Shown: positions 30,668 to 39,461, counted from the stretch's first letter. The stretch is DNA of 64,000 bases from an uncultured Dokdonia sp. (GCF_947496725.1 NZ_CANMDS010000004.1:124001-188000), one strand, 5' to 3'. The notes: generated from the sequence alone by a model not told the origin. Program-made: numbers and translations.

Positions 30668-31852
30668 CTATGAAACTGCAGATTTAATCTGCTTCATTGC
30701 GTCTTTAATGTTGTCTACACTTGCTGCATAAGATATACGTATACAATCTGGGTTTCCAAATGCTTCACCAGTAACCGTAGCAACATTTGCCGCTTCAAGA
30801 AGGTAAAGAGAAAAATCTGTTGCGTTTTCTATTTTTTGACCTCCTAGCGTTTTTCCAAAATAGTGTGAGATATTTGGAAATACGTAAAACGCACCTTCTG
30901 GCTCGTTACATTTAAAGCCTTCGATATCATTGAGTAAGTCCAGTATTAACGTACGACGACTTTTAAACTCATCAATCATATACTGTACTTTGCTTACTGG
31001 AGCCTCAAGAGCCGTAATTACTGCACGTTGTGCAATACAGTTTGTACCACTAGTAATCTGTCCTTGCATCTTGTTACAAGCGCGTGCAATATATTCTGGG
31101 CCTCCTATGTAACCTACACGCCATCCCGTCATTGCAAATGCTTTTGAAACACCATTTACAGTTACCGTACGGTCATACATATCTGGAAACTGTGCCATAC
31201 TTGCGTGATCTCCCACATAATTAATGTGCTCATAAATCTCGTCACTTACTACTATGATTTGTGGGTGCTTTGCAAGTACATCTGCCAGAGCGCGTAGCTC
31301 TTCTTTACTGTATATCGATCCAGATGGATTACAAGGAGAGCTATACCAAAGCATCTTTGTCTTAGGCGTGATAGCTGCTTCTAGCTGCTCTGGTGTCATT
31401 TTAAAATCTGTATCTATTGAGGTTTTTACCTCTACTGGTACACCTTCGGCTATTTTTACAATGTCTGAGTAGCTCACCCAGTAAGGGCAAGGTAATATCA
31501 CCTCGTCACCTGGGTCAAGGCATACAAGTGCAATATTTGCAAGTGACTGCTTTGCACCTGTAGAAACCACAATTTGTGGGAGGGTGTAATCCAGATTATT
31601 ATCTCTTTTAAATTTTGTGATAATCGCCTCTTTCAACTCTACATAACCATCTACCGGTGTGTATGAATTGTAATTATCATTTACTGCTTGAATTGCAGCA
31701 TCTTTAATAAAGTCTGGAGTATTAAAATCTGGTTCTCCTAGACTAAGACCTATGATGTCTTTTCCTTCTGCTCTTAATTCGCGAGCCTTTGCAGCCATTG
31801 CAAGAGTTGCAGAGGTTGCCATATTTGTAACGCGGGTAGATAAATTCTTCAT
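30668..31852 (-). CDS. Pyridoxal-phosphate aminotransferase, aspartate aminotransferase type
   Basis: The 394-residue class I/II fold-type I enzyme matches the subgroup Ib aspartate (or aspartate/prephenate) aminotransferases. It has GLSLGEPDFNTP at the start, the PYWVSY and SPCNPSG loops, VSDEIYEH with the PLP-binding Asp/Tyr, the Schiff-base Lys in NGVSKAFAMTGWR and the substrate Arg near the end (CIRISYA). Amino-acid preference cannot be read from the sequence. Confidence 0.93.
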   Translation of the reverse strand: MKNLSTRVTNMATSATLAMAAKARELRAEGKDIIGLSLGEPDFNTPDFIKDAAIQAVNDNYNSYTPVDGYVELKEAIITKFKRDNNLDYTLPQIVVSTGAKQSLANIALVCLDPGDEVILPCPYWVSYSDIVKIAEGVPVEVKTSIDTDFKMTPEQLEAAITPKTKMLWYSSPCNPSGSIYSKEELRALADVLAKHPQIIVVSDEIYEHINYVGDHASMAQFPDMYDRTVTVNGVSKAFAMTGWRVGYIGGPEYIARACNKMQGQITSGTNCIAQRAVITALEAPVSKVQYMIDEFKSRRTLILDLLNDIEGFKCNEPEGAFYVFPNISHYFGKTLGGQKIENATDFSLYLLEAANVATVTGEAFGNPDCIRISYAASVDNIKDAMKQIKSAVS

Positions 31853-31899
31853 ACGAGGCGCATTCTTTATTTAGTTGATAAAAGATTGTAATGCAAGGT

Positions 31900-31936
31900 A
31901 ACTAAAAACGCCAAATCCTTATGGGATTTGGCGTTT
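31900..31936 (-). terminator. Terminator of the desaturase gene
   Basis: A perfect 13-bp stem (31906-31918 with 31924-31936). On the minus strand it ends in a U-run from the A-run at 31904-31908. It separates the desaturase from the aminotransferase gene. Confidence 0.9.
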
Positions 31937-31963
31937 GATATTTTCTTAAAAATTTAACCACTT

Positions 31964-33061
31964 CTATGCAGAAATCGCAGGTTTCATTCCCATCTCACGT
32001 AAGTGACTAAAGTGAGCGATAAGTGCCTTTCTAGTAGTTTTATACTCGTGGTAAGGTAAATTAAACTCTTGTGCTGTCTCCTTTACAATTTTACTAATCT
32101 TAGTATAGTGTACGTGGCTTATGTGAGGAAAGATGTGGTGCTCCACCTGGTGGTTTAATCCTCCAGAAAACCAGTTCATCACCTTGTTTTTAGTGGAGAA
32201 GTTTACAGTAGTAAATAGCTGGTGTATTGCCCAAGTATTTTTCATAGTTCCTGTCTCATCTGGTAGCGGCATATGTGCATCTTCTACCATATGCGCAAGC
32301 TGGAAAATAATACTTAAAATAAGACCTGCCGTATAGTGCATAATAAAGAAGCCTATTAAAATTTTCCACCAAGCAAGATCAATAAATACCAGAGGTATAA
32401 CAATCCACATTGCGATGTATATCGCTTTTGTGATAAGTAGTGTGCTCCACTGCTTTGCAGGGCTCTGTAGTTTTCCGTAAGATAATTTACGTTTCATATA
32501 ACGTTTCATCTGGAAGAAATCTGTAGTAAGTGCCCAGTTAAAGGTAAGTAGACCATATAAAAACACCGAGTAGTAGTGCTGGAACTTATGTGCCCAGTGC
32601 CATTTTCCGTGTTTTGAAAAACGTAGCACGCGACCAGCCTCCATATCTTCATCGTGACCGTGTATGTTAGTATACGTATGGTGAAGCACGTTGTGTTGTA
32701 CTTGCCAGTTATAAACATTACCAGCTAGTATGTAAATACTGCTTCCCATTAATTTATTTACCCATTTTTTACTAGAAAATGAACCGTGATTACCATCGTG
32801 CATCACATTCATCCCTATACCAGCCATACCCACACCCATAACAACGGTAAGGACAATCTGAAGCCAGGTAGGCATATCTAGTGTTAAAAATAAAAAGTAA
32901 GGAACTAAGTAAATGGCAAACATAATGATTGCCTTTAGGTACAATTTCCAGTTACCTGTGCGTTTTATATTATTCTCTTTAAAGTAGTTGTTTACACGTT
33001 TATTTAAAGTTCTGAAGAACTTTGCAGAGTCCGTGCGAGAAAATTTTATAGTAGTCTCCAT
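31964..33061 (-). CDS. Membrane fatty-acid desaturase
   Basis: The 365-residue integral membrane di-iron enzyme has the three His boxes: HDGNHG (from residue 88), HNVLHH (about 126) and HQVEHH (about 309). Membrane segments lie at about 46-62, 68-90 and 200-250. It introduces double bonds into acyl chains, likely for membrane fluidity. HQVEHH resembles the front-end/linoleoyl-CoA type third box. No cytochrome b5 domain is fused. An inverted repeat upstream (33086-33108) may control it. Confidence 0.92.
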   Translation of the reverse strand: METTIKFSRTDSAKFFRTLNKRVNNYFKENNIKRTGNWKLYLKAIIMFAIYLVPYFLFLTLDMPTWLQIVLTVVMGVGMAGIGMNVMHDGNHGSFSSKKWVNKLMGSSIYILAGNVYNWQVQHNVLHHTYTNIHGHDEDMEAGRVLRFSKHGKWHWAHKFQHYYSVFLYGLLTFNWALTTDFFQMKRYMKRKLSYGKLQSPAKQWSTLLITKAIYIAMWIVIPLVFIDLAWWKILIGFFIMHYTAGLILSIIFQLAHMVEDAHMPLPDETGTMKNTWAIHQLFTTVNFSTKNKVMNWFSGGLNHQVEHHIFPHISHVHYTKISKIVKETAQEFNLPYHEYKTTRKALIAHFSHLREMGMKPAISA

Positions 33062-33085
33062 AATGTAATAATTACTCTCATAGCG

Positions 33086-33108
33086 CTACAATAGCCGTTT
33101 TATTGTAG
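33086..33108. promoter_or_regulatory. Inverted repeat upstream of the desaturase gene
   Basis: CTACAATA-N7-TATTGTAG, perfect 8-bp arms, 25 bp before the desaturase start. Position and symmetry suit an operator. The regulator is unknown. Confidence 0.45.
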
Positions 33109-33129
33109 TGTTGTTGAGGTTTTTGATTC

Positions 33130-33143
33130 CGCTTTCGCGAAAA
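33130..33143. repeat. Partial palindromic repeat between desaturase and rsmG
   Basis: CGCTTTCGCGAAAA keeps the left arm and centre and loses the right arm to an A-run. Confidence 0.6.
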
Positions 33144-33262
33144 AAAATAATCTTCTTTTAATAGCTTGGTAAAAGTAATGCATAATATAGGCTACATCTA
33201 TGAACCTGCGTTAAAATAATAGCGGGTATTATGGTACTTTTACACCGTTAATATACTAAATA

Positions 33263-33892
33263 ATGGATATCATATTAAAATATTTTCCAGATCTAACAGA
33301 TACTCAGATCGAGCAGTTCTCAAAACTGAAAGATTTATATCAAGATTGGAATCTCAAAATCAATGTAGTAAGCCGTAAAGATATAGATGAGATTTACTTA
33401 CGTCACGTACTGCATTCACTAGGTATAGCAAAAGTTCAAACCTTTAATCCAGGTGCCAGTATAATGGATGTAGGTACGGGAGGAGGCTTTCCTGGAGTAC
33501 CACTTGCCATACTACACCCAGAAGTAAATTTTCACCTTGTAGATAGTATAGGTAAAAAGATAAAAGTAGTAAACGAGGTGGTAGAGGGCCTAGGTATCAC
33601 AAATGTAAAAACTACAAACGACCGAGTAGAAAATGTACCTGGTCAGTATGATTTTATTGTGTCTAGAGCGGTAGCGCAAATGGAAACATTTGTAAGATGG
33701 GTGCGCGGGCACATTGCAAAAAAATCTAACCACGAACTCAAAAACGGAATTTTATACCTCAAAGGAGGAGACCTCACAGAAGAACTTAAAAAGTATACCA
33801 CGACTACTATTTATGATCTTCCCACATTCTTTGAAGAAGATTTCTTTGAAACAAAAAAGGTAGTTCACTTACCTATGAAGTATAAAGGATAA
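33263..33892 (+). CDS. rsmG: 16S rRNA (guanine527-N7)-methyltransferase
   Basis: RsmG methylates G527 of 16S rRNA with S-adenosylmethionine; its loss gives low-level streptomycin resistance in other bacteria. The 209-residue protein has WNLKINVVSRKD and the SAM motif MDVGTGGGFPGVPLAI, then VSRAVAQ. It is a single gene ended by a terminator. Confidence 0.96.
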   Translation: MDIILKYFPDLTDTQIEQFSKLKDLYQDWNLKINVVSRKDIDEIYLRHVLHSLGIAKVQTFNPGASIMDVGTGGGFPGVPLAILHPEVNFHLVDSIGKKIKVVNEVVEGLGITNVKTTNDRVENVPGQYDFIVSRAVAQMETFVRWVRGHIAKKSNHELKNGILYLKGGDLTEELKKYTTTTIYDLPTFFEEDFFETKKVVHLPMKYKG

Positions 33893-33918
33893 GCTAGAAA
33901 ACAGACCTTTATGTACAA

Positions 33919-33968
33919 ATCCAAATTTCTGATTACACTACAGTAAGAAGAAATTTGGATTTTTTTTG
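33919..33968 (+). terminator. Terminator after rsmG
   Basis: A 12-bp perfect stem (ATCCAAATTTCT with AGAAATTTGGAT), 18-nt loop and a T-run. Confidence 0.85.
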
Positions 33969-33978
33969 GCCTTGAAGC

Positions 33979-34003
33979 AACCTTTTTTAAAAACGATGCG
34001 TCT
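33979..34003 (+). promoter_or_regulatory. Possible ECF-type promoter of the sigma-factor gene
   Basis: AACC at 33979-33982, 16 bp, then CGTC at 33999-34002. AAC and CGTC with this spacing are the usual -35/-10 elements of ECF sigma factors. It lies 28 bp before the sigma gene, suggesting autoregulation. Confidence 0.45.
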
Positions 34004-34030
34004 TTATAAATAGAAACCCAAACATCAGGT

Positions 34031-34600
34031 ATGAAAGTCATACAATTTAATAACGAGCGACAACTCATAAAAAAAGCCATTAAAGGCAATAGAGATGCAC
34101 AGCGCAAACTCTATGATGAGCACTCGCCAAAAATGCTGAGCATCTGTCGTTATTATATAAAAGATGTACATCAAGCCGAAGAAGCAATGTGCAACGGTTT
34201 CTTAAAAGTATTTACAAAGCTAGACACCTATGGAGGTAATGGGAGTTTTGAAGGGTGGATACGTAAGATTATGGTGCGAGAAAGCATCTCATACCTAAGA
34301 GCAATAAAGAAGCTATATTTCTCAGAAGATGGTGTGGTAGAAAATAATGATGCTATAAATAACATACAGACAGATCTTGAAGTGGCACATATACAATCAC
34401 TCATAGACGACCTGCCAGAAGGATATCGAGTCGTATTTGTAATGTATGCCATAGAAGGGTATAAGCATAGAGAGATAGCAAAAGCACTTGGGATTAGTGA
34501 GAGCACTTCAAAAAGCCAATTGTTTAAAGCGAGAAAGCAGTTACAAGCAGCGGTAAAAAAAGAATTAATACATAACGGTACAGATGAACTTAGAGGATAA
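34031..34600 (+). CDS. RNA polymerase ECF-type sigma factor
   Basis: The 189-residue protein has region 2 (residues 20-90: LYDEHSPKMLSICRYYI, QAEEAMCNGFLKVF, FEGWIRKIM) and region 4 (residues 125-180: LPEGYRVVFVMYAIEGYKHREIAKALGISESTSKSQL-like, with helix-turn-helix). Regions 1 and 3 are absent, as in ECF factors. It overlaps the next gene by 17 bp. The pair with a membrane-anchored partner points to an envelope-signal response. Confidence 0.93.
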   Translation: MKVIQFNNERQLIKKAIKGNRDAQRKLYDEHSPKMLSICRYYIKDVHQAEEAMCNGFLKVFTKLDTYGGNGSFEGWIRKIMVRESISYLRAIKKLYFSEDGVVENNDAINNIQTDLEVAHIQSLIDDLPEGYRVVFVMYAIEGYKHREIAKALGISESTSKSQLFKARKQLQAAVKKELIHNGTDELRG

Positions 34601-35345
34601 TTTTAAAGATAAGCTAGAGAGACGCCGTCTCGAGCCTACCGCATCTGCCTGGGATCGTATAGAGGGCAAGCTAGATGCTAGTCAGGGCAAGAAAAAAAGT
34701 AAAATAGTTTTATGGATGGGTATCGCGGCAAGCTTTATTGCAGGCGTGTTCATCACAGCACTTATTTATAACACGAGTGCGGTAGATGAACAAACGCCTT
34801 ATGTAGAAAATCAACCAGAAGAGGTGATAGATGAGATAATACCAGAACAAATAAGTGATAAGCCTAGTGAAATCTTACTAACAGATGCAACAACAAATAA
34901 TGTGGAAGTACAAAAATCTGTTACGTCACCCCAAAACAATACTGCTACAAAGAAGAAAAAAACAAATCCTACTAAAAGTAAGTATCGCCCATACAGCAAT
35001 GCTAATACTATAAACTCACAAGTAAAAGAAGCTGTGGCCACTTCTATTATGAAAGAGGAAGTGATAAAATCTACTATAAATGCTGTTGTAGATGTAAATC
35101 CTGATGAAGTAAAAACGAGCGAAGAGTTGCTAGATGATGAGGTAGAAAACCTACTCAAAGCTGCCCAGCAAAATATCAATAAGCAACCAGTGTATGCACA
35201 GCCACAACGAGTGGTAGATGCAAACGAGTTATTACTAGACGCCGAAGCTGAGGTAGATCCAGACTCCTTTAAAGACAGAATGTTCCGCACGCTCAAAAAA
35301 GAGTTTAATAGAGCCGTAGAGGCAGTTGCAAATAAAGATAATTAA
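34584..35345 (+). CDS. Single-pass membrane protein, likely anti-sigma factor
   Basis: No named domain is recognised. The 253-residue protein has a cytosolic N-terminus of about 40 residues (LERRRLEPTASAWDRIEGKL), one membrane helix (about 44-63, VLWMGIAASFIAGVFITALIY) and a long acidic, low-complexity outer part with KKKKTNPTK. The 17-bp overlap with the sigma gene and the AxAWDRIExKL N-terminal type are typical of flavobacterial anti-sigma partners. Function is inferred from context. Confidence 0.7.
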   Translation: MNLEDNFKDKLERRRLEPTASAWDRIEGKLDASQGKKKSKIVLWMGIAASFIAGVFITALIYNTSAVDEQTPYVENQPEEVIDEIIPEQISDKPSEILLTDATTNNVEVQKSVTSPQNNTATKKKKTNPTKSKYRPYSNANTINSQVKEAVATSIMKEEVIKSTINAVVDVNPDEVKTSEELLDDEVENLLKAAQQNINKQPVYAQPQRVVDANELLLDAEAEVDPDSFKDRMFRTLKKEFNRAVEAVANKDN

Positions 35346-35396
35346 GAAAATTCATCAATAACGCGCCATCATCGAGCGCACAAAACACAAACTATT

Positions 35397-36485
35397 ATGA
35401 ACACAATTTTTAAAATTGCTCTAGCGGCAACAGTGGTAATCTTTGCCCAAAACGTAAATGCGCAAGAAGCGCAACAAGAGGTCTCTCAAAAAATTGTAGA
35501 CCAAGTATCAACCCTAGAAACTCGAAAAGAGAAAGTAAAAGAAAACTGGAAAAGCAATCTCAAACAGAGAATACAGTTTATAAATGCTCAAAGAGAAAAA
35601 CAAAACATTAGTGCCACCCAGGCAGAACAACAAAAAAAGGATGCCGCACAAGAAGTTGCTCTTAATATAGAAAACGAACTAGCCATTATAGATAATCAAA
35701 TCGCACTGGTAAAAAGAACCGGTCACATTGATCCTTCAAAAGGAAGCTCTGTAGAAATAGGTTTTGGTAGTGCAGATGAGAACGGCAATAGAGTATTAGG
35801 TATCGCTGTAAATACCAATAAGCCAAAAAAAGTTACCTATGACAGACGTACATATAGCGAGCTTGTATTTGCCTTTGGTCTCAACAACGGTATTGTAGAA
35901 AATGGAGCCGACTTTGGCGATGAGTTCTCCATAGGTAAATCGCGCTTTTTTGAACTAGGTTATGCCTGGAAAACGAGAGTATTTCAAAACTCTGGCGCAC
36001 TTCACCTCAAGTATGGAGTGTCATTGCAAACTAACAAGCTGTTTACAAAACAAAATGAGCGACTCGTAGTCACAGATGGTGTCGCTGCTTATGAGGAGTT
36101 CCCACAAGAGTTAGACAAGTCCCAGTTACGTTTCTCAAACCTAGTGGTGCCTGTGCACCTAGAATTTGGCGGGTGGAAAAAGGAGCAAGAAGAAGACTAT
36201 GTGCGCTACAGGCTGTCAGGTAAATTTAGAATGGGTATAGGAGGTTATGTAGGTGTGCGACTTGGGACACAACAAAAATTGAAGTATAAAGAAAATGGAG
36301 ACCGCATCAAGACAAAAGAGAAGCAAGACTTTGGTGGTGATAACTTTGTGTATGGGGTGAGTAGCTACATAAGACTCTCACAAGACCTTAGCCTGTACGG
36401 TAAGTATGACTTGAGCACCGCTTTCAGCACAAGTGATTTAGGTGATGTAAATAATGTCTCTCTAGGCTTACGTTGGGACTGGTAA
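35397..36485 (+). CDS. Predicted outer-membrane beta-barrel protein
   Basis: The 362-residue protein has a signal peptide (1-22, ending VNAQ), a Gln/Lys/Glu-rich coiled-coil-like section (25-110) and a beta-strand-rich section from about 150 that ends NVSLGLRWDW, with a terminal aromatic residue as in barrels. It follows the sigma and membrane partner by 51 bp and could be the effector or sensor of that system. The family is unknown to me. Confidence 0.68.
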   Translation: MNTIFKIALAATVVIFAQNVNAQEAQQEVSQKIVDQVSTLETRKEKVKENWKSNLKQRIQFINAQREKQNISATQAEQQKKDAAQEVALNIENELAIIDNQIALVKRTGHIDPSKGSSVEIGFGSADENGNRVLGIAVNTNKPKKVTYDRRTYSELVFAFGLNNGIVENGADFGDEFSIGKSRFFELGYAWKTRVFQNSGALHLKYGVSLQTNKLFTKQNERLVVTDGVAAYEEFPQELDKSQLRFSNLVVPVHLEFGGWKKEQEEDYVRYRLSGKFRMGIGGYVGVRLGTQQKLKYKENGDRIKTKEKQDFGGDNFVYGVSSYIRLSQDLSLYGKYDLSTAFSTSDLGDVNNVSLGLRWDW

Positions 36486-36532
36486 CATATAAAGTATAGC
36501 TAGTATTCCGTTTTTGTAAAAGTGTTTCATTA

Positions 36533-36548
36533 CGCTTTCGCGAAAGCG
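36533..36548. repeat. Palindromic repeat after the beta-barrel gene
   Basis: A perfect 16-bp copy, 47 bp after the stop at 36485 and well before the dnaG promoter. The symmetry extends through TTA/GGA only partly. Confidence 0.96.
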
Positions 36549-36643
36549 GAATTAAGAAAGAAGATAGCTCAGTTATGCAAAATGTCTGGGCTATTTCTAT
36601 TTATATGTGATTCTATTTTATAGAAACGCTCTTGTGTATTATA

Positions 36644-36674
36644 TTGAAAACTGTTGTAATTTGAAGTACTTTTG
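36644..36674 (+). promoter_or_regulatory. Promoter of dnaG
   Basis: TTG at 36644-36646, 20 bp, then TACTTTTG at 36667-36674, a full TAnnTTTG element 44 bp before the dnaG start. Confidence 0.7.
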
Positions 36675-36718
36675 CAGGCTACCAAAAGTTATTGTAACAT
36701 AATCACGCCAATCTAGAT

Positions 36719-38701
36719 TTGATATCAAAAGAAACCATAGACAAAGTTTTTGAAACCGCCCGTGTAGAGGAGGTGATAGGTGATTTTGTAAATCTTAAAA
36801 AATCTGGATCTAATTTTAAAGGCCTCTCTCCATTTTCTGATGAGCGTACGCCTAGTTTTATGGTGAGTCCTGTAAAGCAAATTTGGAAAGATTTTTCTAC
36901 TGGTAAAGGAGGCTCGGCGGTTTCATTTTTGATGGAACACGAGCATTTTAGCTATCCAGAAGCGATAAAATACCTAGCCAAAAAGTATAACATTGAGGTA
37001 GAAGAAACAGAGCGCACAGACGAGCAAAAGGAAGCTGCAAATGAGCGTGAGAGTATGTATCTCGTGAGTGAGTATGCTCGTGATTACTTCCATAAAACGA
37101 TGCTTAACTCTGAGCAGGGTAAGGCTATAGGTCTTTCATATTTTAAAGAACGCGGATTTACTGCAGCGACTATTGAAAAATTTCAGCTAGGGTATAATCC
37201 AGATCAATGGGATGCTTTTACGAGTGAGGCAATACGTCAAGGTTACAAACTAGATTACTTAGAAAAAACCGGACTCTCTATAGTTAAGGAGGAGAAGCAA
37301 TTTGACCGTTTTAAAGGGCGTGTGATGTTTCCTATACACTCTATGAGTGGTCGTGTACTAGGTTTTGGAGGTAGAATATTAGATAGTAGTAAGAAAGCAG
37401 CAAAGTATCTCAACTCGCCAGAGAGTGACATTTACCATAAGAGTAAAGTGCTGTATGGTATTTACTATGCAAAGCAAGCTATTGCAAAGGAGGATAACTG
37501 TTACCTAGTAGAAGGGTATACAGATGTGATACAGATGTTTCAGTCTGGTATTGAGAATGTAGTTTCATCTTCTGGAACGGCACTTACTCCAGAGCAAATA
37601 CGATTAATAAATAGACTTACTAAAAATATAACGGTTCTTTTTGATGGTGATGCTGCTGGACAGCGCGCTGCACTACGAGGGATTGATTTAATTCTCGAGC
37701 AGGGAATGAACGTGAGGGTTTGCTCTTTTCCTGAGGGGGAAGATCCAGACTCATTTTCGCGAAAGCATAGTAAAGAAGAAATCGTTGCTTTTTTTGATGA
37801 AAATGCAAAAGACTTTATACAGTACAAAGCAAACCTGCTTGTAGAAGAAGCGGCTGGTGATCCTGTAAAAAAAGCAGATACTGTGCGTGATATGGTAGAG
37901 AGTATTTCTAAAATACCTGACGCCATAAAGCAAGAAATTTATGTGCAAGAGTGTGCGCGCATAATGGAGGTCTCTGAGACTGTGTTGTATAATACACTTG
38001 CTCAAATACTCAAGAAAGATAAAAAGGAGGCTGTAAAACAAAATAGAGGTAATCAATCTCAATCACCACCACCAGAATATATGTCTGTGGTGCCAGACGA
38101 GATGCCTAATGCTGTCGAGAAAGTTAATGTGTTATATGAGCTTGAGCGCAAGCTTATAGAGTCACTACTCCTATACGGGCAGGTGGAAGAAGATTTTGAA
38201 GATCTGGTTCTTAAAGAAAATGAAGATGGCTCACTAGGCCTAGAGCCTGTGACTCATAAAATTAGAGTGTTTGAAAAAATCTATTTAGACCTTCAAGATG
38301 ATGAGGTGGAGTTTACAAACGACCTTTTTAAGGTTTTGTATGTGAGAATAGTGGAGCAAATGAATCTAAATGATAATTTTCAAATTCAAAACTTCATCAA
38401 TGAGCTCGCTCCAGAAGAAGCAAGCGAGATTTCTAACATCATTCTTAATGATGAGAAGTATGAGCTACACCGCTGGGATACAAGAGAGGTGTATGTGCGT
38501 AAAAAAGATACATCAATAGCTCAGTTTGTATCAGAAACTGTGCTTAGTTTACGTAAATACCTTATCACCCAGAAGATAAAAGAGCTTATGGATAAGACAC
38601 AAGGAAGCTCTAATAATCAGGAGATTATTAAAGACATTCTTGATTACCAATCGCTCAATACCTTGCTAGGTAATAAACTGGGCCGAGTGCTGTCGGTCTA
38701 G
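36719..38701 (+). CDS. dnaG: DNA primase without the canonical zinc ligands
   Basis: DnaG makes RNA primers for replication. The 660-residue protein starts at a TTG (MISKETIDKV), has the N-terminal CHC2-like domain, then the TOPRIM catalytic domain (LVEGYTDVI, LFDGDAAGQRAA) and a helicase-binding C-terminal part. In the N-terminal domain the expected Cys, His, Cys, Cys ligands are Ser37, Ser40, Asp58 and Thr61 (GLSPFSDERTPSF and WKDFSTGKGG), so no zinc site is visible although the fold residues remain. A partial palindromic repeat lies at 37755. The stop overlaps the convergent regulator gene. Confidence 0.96.
   Translation: MISKETIDKVFETARVEEVIGDFVNLKKSGSNFKGLSPFSDERTPSFMVSPVKQIWKDFSTGKGGSAVSFLMEHEHFSYPEAIKYLAKKYNIEVEETERTDEQKEAANERESMYLVSEYARDYFHKTMLNSEQGKAIGLSYFKERGFTAATIEKFQLGYNPDQWDAFTSEAIRQGYKLDYLEKTGLSIVKEEKQFDRFKGRVMFPIHSMSGRVLGFGGRILDSSKKAAKYLNSPESDIYHKSKVLYGIYYAKQAIAKEDNCYLVEGYTDVIQMFQSGIENVVSSSGTALTPEQIRLINRLTKNITVLFDGDAAGQRAALRGIDLILEQGMNVRVCSFPEGEDPDSFSRKHSKEEIVAFFDENAKDFIQYKANLLVEEAAGDPVKKADTVRDMVESISKIPDAIKQEIYVQECARIMEVSETVLYNTLAQILKKDKKEAVKQNRGNQSQSPPPEYMSVVPDEMPNAVEKVNVLYELERKLIESLLLYGQVEEDFEDLVLKENEDGSLGLEPVTHKIRVFEKIYLDLQDDEVEFTNDLFKVLYVRIVEQMNLNDNFQIQNFINELAPEEASEISNIILNDEKYELHRWDTREVYVRKKDTSIAQFVSETVLSLRKYLITQKIKELMDKTQGSSNNQEIIKDILDYQSLNTLLGNKLGRVLSV
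37755..37766. repeat. Partial palindromic repeat inside dnaG
   Basis: TTTCGCGAAAGC keeps the centre and right arm. It is read in the frame giving FSRK, the third frame relative to AFAKA and RFRES copies. Confidence 0.55.
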
Positions 38702-39336
38702 ATATGACTACTCTGCAATAAACGTGCGTGCTTTATGAGCTCTGCCACATTTTGTGCTTCTAGTTTTTTGAGTAATCGCATCTTATAAGTACTTACAGTT
38801 TTCTCGTTAATATCTAAGTCTGCAGCAATTTCTTTGTTGCGCTTACCATTAGATAAGAGGTTGAGAACTTCTATCTCTCTACTTGAGAGTTTTTTATACT
38901 TATATGCTAACCCTTGCGTAGCGTTACCGTCATTTACAAGTCGCTCACTGAGAGCCTCATTAAGGTATATGCCACCTTTTTGAACTTGGTTTACGGCGTT
39001 TAGTACGCGTTGTATATCTGCTGTTTTTGCAACATATCCAGAGGCTCCATATTTGATAGCGCTTAAAGCGTACATCTCCTCGGGATGACAGCTTAAAACG
39101 AGTATCTTAATATGGGGAAACTCTCTTTTTATAGCTTTTAGGGCAGTAATACTGTTTAGATTAGGGATATCGATTTCGAGAATCAGAATATCCACCTCGG
39201 TTGTAGTCAAGGTGTTCAGGAGGTTATTTCCATCTTTTACATAGCCTATGATGTCATAATGACCTTCGGCTTGCAAAATAGAGGAAATACCCTTTCGTGT
39301 GATCGGGTGATGATCTGCTATTAGTACTTTGTTCAT
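38698..39336 (-). CDS. LuxR/NarL-type response regulator with altered receiver
   Basis: The 212-residue protein has a receiver domain (1-120) and a LuxR helix-turn-helix domain (145-208, KLSSREIEVLNLLSNGKRNKEIA in pieces). At the phosphorylation position, LILEIDIP has Glu54 where Asp is usual, and the acidic pair at the start is Asp8-His9. The conserved Lys in YVAKTA is present. It may act without phosphorylation. No histidine kinase is adjacent. It overlaps dnaG tail to tail by 4 bp. Confidence 0.9.
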   Translation of the reverse strand: MNKVLIADHHPITRKGISSILQAEGHYDIIGYVKDGNNLLNTLTTTEVDILILEIDIPNLNSITALKAIKREFPHIKILVLSCHPEEMYALSAIKYGASGYVAKTADIQRVLNAVNQVQKGGIYLNEALSERLVNDGNATQGLAYKYKKLSSREIEVLNLLSNGKRNKEIAADLDINEKTVSTYKMRLLKKLEAQNVAELIKHARLLQSSHI

Positions 39337-39461
39337 TAGTTATTGTTTAACAAATAATGAAACAAGAAATTGAGGGGTTTACTTGTTTGTTTGCTGCACT
39401 AATGTAAGCTATATTGATAAAGTTATTAACGTTTTTGTTAAAAAATTCGCTAAAACACCCT

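Noticed and set aside
34811-35296. Long minus-strand frame opposite the anti-sigma candidate (161 codons)
   Set aside because: It is Ser/Thr/Phe-rich, a typical mirror of an acidic, Lys-rich coding strand, and the plus-strand gene fits the sigma-factor operon.
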